A DNA stretch of 64,000 nt from Frischella perrara (GTDB taxonomy: Bacteria > Pseudomonadota > Gammaproteobacteria > Enterobacterales > Orbaceae): NCBI RefSeq assembly GCF_000807275.1, contig NZ_CP009056.1, forward strand, positions 682,001-746,000. The letters run 5' to 3'. The notes beneath the pieces were generated by a model. It worked only from the letters and a program-made list of their open reading frames with translations, made no database searches and was not told where the DNA came from. A program made the position numbers and the translations under genes. Positions 59,078 through 64,000 of the stretch are shown here, piece by piece; position 1 is the first letter of the stretch, and every line of letters begins with the position of its first letter.

Positions 59078-59440
59078 ATGATAGATGATCTTTATAATAA
59101 AATAGGGCAAATATTAGTAGTGAGTTGTCCAGATGATGCGGTAAAAATAGTAACGGGTATTCAAATTGCAAAAGAGGATGATGCTGTTTCTTACTATTTT
59201 AATTATTTTGATAATAAAAACAATAAGAAGGAATTTAAACCAGTATCTAAAGCTAGGGATGATATATTTTACACCATGTTAGAACTTAAAAAGTATTTTA
59301 TTGATAACAATCTTACTAATGGAAAACCGATCTGGGCAGGTTGTATCGTTGAGATAGATATTAAAAATTCAAAAATTAATTTTGAATTTAAGTATGAACG
59401 ATTTATCCCTCTTTTTGAAGGTGACGATCTTAAAGATTAA
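59078..59440 (+). CDS. YezG-like (DUF600) immunity protein
   Basis: 120 residues, two bases after the toxin stop. The opening LYNKIGQILVVSCPDDAVKI and the closing INFEFKYERF are in the pattern of the YezG immunity family that pairs with YeeF-type nuclease toxins. It should block the nuclease tip in the cytoplasm. Confidence 0.7.
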   Translation: MIDDLYNKIGQILVVSCPDDAVKIVTGIQIAKEDDAVSYYFNYFDNKNNKKEFKPVSKARDDIFYTMLELKKYFIDNNLTNGKPIWAGCIVEIDIKNSKINFEFKYERFIPLFEGDDLKD

Positions 59441-59640
59441 ATAGTTAGACTTAATTAGATAATAGCAAATCCAAACATAAGTACATTTTATGAATATAAA
59501 TACAGTGCTATAAGCATTCTACTGTATGCCAAATTCTTATTATTTGCGTCTAGGCTGATAGCCGAACATTTGCGAACGTAGCGAACTGACGCAAATATTT
59601 ATTATTGAACAAGTCGAAGGCTGAATGGCAAGTTTTACAA
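59441..59640. repeat. Cassette spacer repeat, copy A
   Basis: About 200 bases beginning ATAGTTAGACTTAATTAG; related copies are at 60300-60500 and 61133-61330. It contains a 10-base hairpin TATTTGCGTC/GACGCAAATA (59541-59597). Confidence 0.85.
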
Positions 59641-59904
59641 GAACTTGGCTTAATTGCATCTTAACTAAATGGATCATACGAAAAAATTAACTTCCTGCCA
59701 ATGAATTCAAATCTTAATCGTGGCTTATGGAAAAAGCATGAAAGTAGATGGGCTAATGCCTTACGAGACGGTAAAACAGTTAAAGTTAAGATAGAGCCTG
59801 TATATCAGGGTACAGATATAAGACCAGAGAGTTTTGACGTATTATATTCTATTGATAATAGGCGTTGGGTAAAGACAGTATTATTAAACCAAGCAGGTGG
59901 ATAA
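59641..59904 (+). pseudogene. Orphan toxin tip 1 (inactive)
   Basis: Homologous to the last approximately 85 codons of the 565-residue toxin. The catalytic GGHLIAS is altered to LGLIAS, losing the His, and a TAA replaces the next Met codon. The rest, from MNSNLNRGLWKK onward, stays open for 67 codons. Confidence 0.75.
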
Positions 59905-59905
59905 A

Positions 59906-60286
59906 ATGACAAAAACAGACGATCAATTAAATAATGAAATTGGGCAATTACTTTTTAAATCATCACCTAATGGAGCAAAAAAAGTAATTGCTCAATTAGA
60001 ATTTACCCCAGAGATGGATGCTTGTACCTGTATATTTGATTATTATAATCAAAATGATGAATTAAATTGGTATACATTGAATAGTGATATAACGAGTCCT
60101 TTAATCAAAGCGGTAAGAAAGCTTAGGCAATACTATATTGATAATAACTTAACTAATGGCTTACCTGCATGGATAGGTTGTATTATAACTGTTGATATTG
60201 AAAATGCTAAAATTGATTTTGAATTTAAGTATGAACCATTTATTGATGTTTATAGTGAGTATGACGGTGATGATGACGACGAGTAA
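59906..60286 (+). CDS. YezG-like immunity protein paralogue 1
   Basis: 126 residues from the ATG at 59906, one base after the toxin-tip stop, with AGGTGG upstream; a GTG nine bases earlier is less likely. It shares LNNEIGQLLFKSSP, YYIDNNLTNGLPAWIGCI and IDFEFKYEPF with the first immunity protein but has diverged and has an acidic tail. Intact although its toxin is broken. Confidence 0.7.
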   Translation: MTKTDDQLNNEIGQLLFKSSPNGAKKVIAQLEFTPEMDACTCIFDYYNQNDELNWYTLNSDITSPLIKAVRKLRQYYIDNNLTNGLPAWIGCIITVDIENAKIDFEFKYEPFIDVYSEYDGDDDDE

Positions 60287-60299
60287 TCTAAATCATTAA

Positions 60300-60500
60300 A
60301 TAGTTAGGCTTAATTAGATAATAGCAAATCCAAACATAAGCACATTTTATGTATATAAATACAGTGCTATAAGTATCTTACTGTTCGCTAAATTCTTATT
60401 ATTTGCGTCTAGGCTGATAGCAGAACATTCACGATTGTAGTGAACTGGCGCAAATATTTATTATTGAACAAGTAGAAGGATGAATAGAAAGTTTTACGAG
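60300..60500. repeat. Cassette spacer repeat, copy B
   Basis: Homologous to 59441-59640 with scattered changes. Confidence 0.8.
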
Positions 60501-60763
60501 AATTTGGCTTAATTGCATTTTAGCTAAATTGATCATAGAAAAAAATTAATTTCCTGCCAATGAACTCAAATCTTAATCGTAGCTTATGGAAAAAGCTAGA
60601 AAATAGATGGGCTAAAGCCTTACGAAAAGGTAAAACAGTTAAAGTTAAGATAGAGCCGTTATATGAAGGTACAGATATAAGACCAAATAGGTTTAGAGTA
60701 TCGTATTCTATTGATAATAAAGGATCTTCTCATTTAGAATTTTATAACAAAGCGAGTAAATAA
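60500..60763 (+). pseudogene. Orphan toxin tip 2 (inactive)
   Basis: Homologous to the same toxin tip. The catalytic His region is disrupted with several stops before MNSNLNRSLWKK; 67 codons then remain open, ending FYNKASK as in the full toxin. Confidence 0.75.
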
Positions 60764-60765
60764 AT

Positions 60766-61116
60766 ATGATAGATGATCTTTATAATAAAATCGGGCAAAT
60801 TTTAGTTATAAGTTGTCCAGATGATGCGGTAAAAATAGTAACAGGTATAGAAATTGCAGAAGAAAATGATGCTGCAGGTTACTATTTTTATTATTTGGAT
60901 AATAAAAACAATAAAAAAGAGTTTGTGGTAGATTCTAGAGCTACGGATGATATTTTTTACACCATGCTAGAACTTAAAAGGTATTTTCTTGATAACAATC
61001 TTACTAATGGGAAACCAATTTGGGCGGGTTGTATCGTTGAGATAGATATTAAAAATTCAAAAATTAATTTTGAATTTAAGTATGAACCATTTATTGATGA
61101 AGATGAAGAACGATAA
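60766..61116 (+). CDS. YezG-like immunity protein paralogue 2
   Basis: 116 residues, closely similar to the immunity protein of the full toxin (DLYNKIGQILVISCPDDAVK, NGKPIWAGCIVEIDIKNS) with a shorter acidic end. Two bases after the broken toxin tip. It could still protect against relatives carrying the matching tip. Confidence 0.75.
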   Translation: MIDDLYNKIGQILVISCPDDAVKIVTGIEIAEENDAAGYYFYYLDNKNNKKEFVVDSRATDDIFYTMLELKRYFLDNNLTNGKPIWAGCIVEIDIKNSKINFEFKYEPFIDEDEER

Positions 61117-61132
61117 GTATCTTAATCATTAG

Positions 61133-61330
61133 ATAGTTGAGCTTAATTTGATAATAGCAAATCCAAACATAAGCATATTTTATGAATATAAATATAAATA
61201 CAGTGCCATAAGTATCCAAGTGTGTGCTAAATTCTTATTATTTGCCTCTAGGCTGATAGGCTAACATTCGCGAACCAGAGCAAATAATTTTTATTAAGCA
61301 AGTAGGAAGTTGAATGGTAAGTTTTGCAAG
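61133..61330. repeat. Cassette spacer repeat, copy C
   Basis: Third, more diverged copy; after it the sequence no longer leads into a toxin tip. Confidence 0.75.
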
Positions 61331-61331
61331 A

Positions 61332-61673
61332 ATGGGAATTTTTGAACAAGCTACAAAGTTACCAATGATTGATTCTAAGGAAATGTCTTAACTATTATGC
61401 GGTTTAGACCCTTATATAAAAATCAAAGAAATACCAGAAGATAAATTAGCTGATTTTCGTTCTTACCGAAACTTTATCAATCGTTGTCTAACTTCTTATA
61501 GTGGGTATCATTATGAGAAAGGGGCAGCAGATATTATGTTCACAATAGCCTATACTTTGATTGATAAAGAAGTTACTCCTGAACCAGTAAAAAAACGAGC
61601 CTTAAAAGCTGTTATAAATATAACAGGGACGCAAAAATGGAGAGAAACTCTATACAAGATTGGAGGTCAATAA
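61332..61673 (+). pseudogene. Unrecognised gene with one in-frame stop
   Basis: Reads MGIFEQATKLPMIDSKEMS, stop (61389-61391), LLCGLDPYIKIKEIPEDK and on to WRETLYKIGGQ. Codon use and helical content look coding. No family recognised; an immunity or regulatory role is possible. Confidence 0.45.
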
Positions 61674-61852
61674 TTATTAGATATAGGCATTGAACTATCT
61701 AAAAGTAAAAGAGGACAATATAAGAAAAAGCTATAGAAGCAGCCAAGGCGATCAATGGTTATTGGCAACAGTTTGGACTTCAGAAAACTTCAGGTTTATT
61801 TGATAAAAACTTATCAAAAATTAACGTTCAAACCTTAACAAATACTAACAAC

Positions 61853-63283
61853 TTGAAAAAACTTGAAGATCAAAACCCTATAAAAGCTGTTAATAAAAAC
61901 CTGACAAATCCTAAAAAAGACTTATCAGTCATGAATTTATCACAAATGGCATCCAGTCAGCGCGCCGAGCTATTAAATGAGTATTATAACAATAACCTAG
62001 CTATTAATTTAACTACTAATGATATTTACTATTATCAAGCTAATACATGGCAACCAATTAGCGATAAAGTCTTAATGCGGACATTAGCCGAGTTATTTAG
62101 TAAAGCAGGTGAGCCATTTAACCCTATGCGCATAAGTTCGGCTGTAGAGTCTCTTAGATTGTCTTTGCCTGTTATGGGGAGTTCTCAGAAGGATTTAATT
62201 TGTTTTAAAAATGGTGTTTATGATCTTAAGACACAAACTTTTAGACCTCACAACAAACAAGATTGGTTATTAGTGAGTAATGATATTGATTATTACCCTG
62301 CCAAAGAAAGAGAATCTTTCGAAACTCACGCGCCGAACTTCGCTAAATGGTTAAATAAAGCATCAGATAATCAAGATAAGGCTAAAAACATACTAGCTGC
62401 GTTATATATGATATTAGCCAACCGTTACGATTGGCAATTATTTTTAGAGGTAACGGGCGCAGGTGGTAGCGGTAAAAGTGTTTTTGCTGAAATCGCAACT
62501 ATGCTATCAGGCAAAAATAATACTGTTATAGGTACAATGGAATCACTGGAAAAGGCAAGGGATAGGGCTTTAGTAGTTGGTTACTCTCTTATTATTTTAC
62601 CAGATCAACCACGATATATGGGGAGTGGTGCAGGGTTAAAAGCAATTACCGGCGGTGATGAAGTTGCAATCGATCCTAAACACAAGCAGCCTTATTCCTG
62701 TAAGATTCCGGCAGTAGTACTAGTAATTAACAACGAAGCCATGCGATTTAATGACCGCAACGGTGGCATATCAAGGCGAAGGGTAATATTTCACTTTAGC
62801 AAGGTTATACCTGAAAAAGAACGAGACTTACAATTGGTTAGCAAAATCAGGCAAGAACTCCCCTCAATTGTTAGATTGCTATTAAATGAATTCGCTAACC
62901 CTAATGACGCTAAAGAAAAATTACACAAACAGCAACAATCAGAAGAAGCTATGATAATTAAGCGAGAATCTGACCATTTAGTCGATTTCTGTAGTTATCT
63001 TAACGCGCTAGATAACCCTAACGGTATGTTAATAGGTAATCTAGGTATACATCCATTTAGTCCGAAGAAATATCTTTACCATGCTTATGTTGAATATATC
63101 CGTAATATAGGACTAAGTAACCACCTAACCCTTACCCAGTTCGGAAAATCTTTAAACTATGCAATGAACGAGAACGGCAAGCAATACATGAAAAAGCGCT
63201 TTTCTGTAGGGGTTAAAACTAATTTAGAACTTAATTTAAGTACGAGTGAAGACTGGCTACCCAAAGCAGAAAAGCCAAGTTAA
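61853..63283 (+). CDS. P4-type SF3 helicase / primase C-terminal part
   Basis: 476 residues from a TTG; the frame is open back to 61724 with no good start, and an ATG at 61931 is another candidate. The D5-N like part contains DLICFKNGVYDLKTQTFRPH; Walker A is GAGGSGKS, Walker B is SLIILPDQPR and the later arginine region SRRRVIFHF. This is the helicase half of P4-alpha-like primases. The Toprim/primase half is absent, so the gene is probably a truncated relic of the element's replication gene. Confidence 0.75.
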   Translation: MKKLEDQNPIKAVNKNLTNPKKDLSVMNLSQMASSQRAELLNEYYNNNLAINLTTNDIYYYQANTWQPISDKVLMRTLAELFSKAGEPFNPMRISSAVESLRLSLPVMGSSQKDLICFKNGVYDLKTQTFRPHNKQDWLLVSNDIDYYPAKERESFETHAPNFAKWLNKASDNQDKAKNILAALYMILANRYDWQLFLEVTGAGGSGKSVFAEIATMLSGKNNTVIGTMESLEKARDRALVVGYSLIILPDQPRYMGSGAGLKAITGGDEVAIDPKHKQPYSCKIPAVVLVINNEAMRFNDRNGGISRRRVIFHFSKVIPEKERDLQLVSKIRQELPSIVRLLLNEFANPNDAKEKLHKQQQSEEAMIIKRESDHLVDFCSYLNALDNPNGMLIGNLGIHPFSPKKYLYHAYVEYIRNIGLSNHLTLTQFGKSLNYAMNENGKQYMKKRFSVGVKTNLELNLSTSEDWLPKAEKPS

Positions 63284-63321
63284 ATATCATGGTTTATTAT
63301 AAATTTTACTTAATTTGTGGT

Positions 63322-64000
63322 TTACTCAATGTTATTTGTTAATAATTTTGATATTTCCCATACCCAACCAAATTCAGGATATCGAGGTTCTCCGATAACT
63401 TGCTCGGAAGTTGTGTGAATCCAATGTGTTCCATTGAAATAGACCTCATTTAATTTGTTTGAGAGATCTACTACTGTCTTTGGGTGTATTTCTCCATTAC
63501 CAGAAAGTACTCCTTGAATAATAGAGTGGTTTCCTCCATTTACAAAACCAATTTTCATTGGCAAGACAAGCGTTACATCATGATTATAATCTTGTTTAAA
63601 TTCTCCACATTTGCGATTTTTCTTTCCAATTGAACCAAGATTACAAACTAAGCTAGTAGGATGCCAACCAGTAGGTAAAATAATATCAGAAGCTAGTTTA
63701 AATGAGTGGTGACTTGCTGAATTCGAATATTGAGTAGAATTAGATAAGATTTCATATACTATTCTATGTGAACAAAGGAAATCCCGGTATAAATTAATCC
63801 CTTCTATTGCATGATGTTCATGCGTTAAATAAGCATTTCTAATGTGTTCTGCTTGAATTGGTTTCATTACTATTTTTATTAAATCATATAGGGCTTCATT
63901 CTTTGAAAAAGAACATGAATTTTGATTCACAAGCTTATTCGCCCACTTCATCAGATTAATAAATTGCTCTTTTTTTAAAGAAGAAATATTTTTTTTGTTA
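63322..64000 (-). CDS. Unknown protein, 5' end beyond the window
   Basis: At least 225 codons; the frame stays open to the right edge, so the ATG at 63949-63951 may be internal. Features: HEHHAIEGINLYRDFL, then NGGNHSIIQGVLSGNGEI and FGWVWEISKLLTN near the end. It recalls DUF6710-type proteins of accessory regions, tentatively. No signal peptide is visible. Confidence 0.5.
   Translation of the reverse strand, partial: NKKNISSLKKEQFINLMKWANKLVNQNSCSFSKNEALYDLIKIVMKPIQAEHIRNAYLTHEHHAIEGINLYRDFLCSHRIVYEILSNSTQYSNSASHHSFKLASDIILPTGWHPTSLVCNLGSIGKKNRKCGEFKQDYNHDVTLVLPMKIGFVNGGNHSIIQGVLSGNGEIHPKTVVDLSNKLNEVYFNGTHWIHTTSEQVIGEPRYPEFGWVWEISKLLTNNIE

Noticed and set aside
59441-61330. CRISPR-like array
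   Set aside because: The repeats are about 200 bases, only three copies, and alternate with toxin/immunity cassettes; no cas genes.

Overview
The window looks like a chromosomal segment of an AT-rich gammaproteobacterium. The tmRNA tag ANDENYALAA, the smpB/ratA/rnfH/zur neighbourhood, the ribF-ileS-lspA-ispH order and proteins close to enteric GreB, Tex, MurB, BirA, ModF, UvrB, BepA and FolE all point there. My best guess is Orbales (Gilliamella/Frischella-like gut symbionts), from overall flavour only, since no rRNA is present.

Layout. (1) About 0-7 kb, minus strand: a tandem array in which a soluble protein with His and Cys motifs of a permuted papain/NlpC-P60-like hydrolase alternates with a large secreted protein. 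There are two complete pairs, and a third pair begins at the left edge. The array is mosaic and recently recombined; an effector/immunity-like system is the leading inference. (2) 7.3-15.6 kb, minus strand: a tightly packed ten-gene operon with an AfsA-like hotdog protein, HAD phosphatase, SDR, aldo/keto reductase, thiolase, tautomerase, MFS exporter, secreted beta-propeller and two unknowns. It is followed by an EamA exporter and two LysR regulators, and could make a small molecule, perhaps a butyrolactone-type signal. (3) 19.4-42.2 kb: ordinary housekeeping genes: greB, tex, murB, an MFS gene, birA, modF, uvrB, rdgB, rluA, dsbB (with an unusual missing cysteine), rluC, a histidine phosphatase, a DUF554 gene, bepA, folE, ribF, ileS, lspA, ispH and a YfhL-type ferredoxin.

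(4) 42.2-49.4 kb: a decayed lambdoid prophage bounded by identical 34-bp direct repeats, one inside the 5' end of the ferredoxin gene. It keeps two tandem copies of a late-control module (a Q-like gene, a pR'-like promoter, a tR'-like terminator and a broken tRNA-Gln; a broken rusA precedes the second copy only), then tail genes including a 998-residue tail fibre. (5) 49.5-53.6 kb: paired small EamA transporters, zur, rnfH, ratA, smpB, a META-type lipoprotein, a DUF488 protein and ssrA.

(6) 53.6-64 kb: accessory DNA stacked at the 3' end of ssrA. There are remains of two P4-like integrases, a NimA-like flavoprotein, an acetyltransferase with a transposase-like N-terminus, a polymorphic nuclease toxin with a YezG-like immunity protein, two orphan toxin-tip/immunity cassettes separated by about 200-bp repeats, a P4-type helicase without its primase half, and an unrecognised gene running off the right edge. 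No CRISPR array, complete insertion sequence or rRNA was seen, and no intact tRNA.
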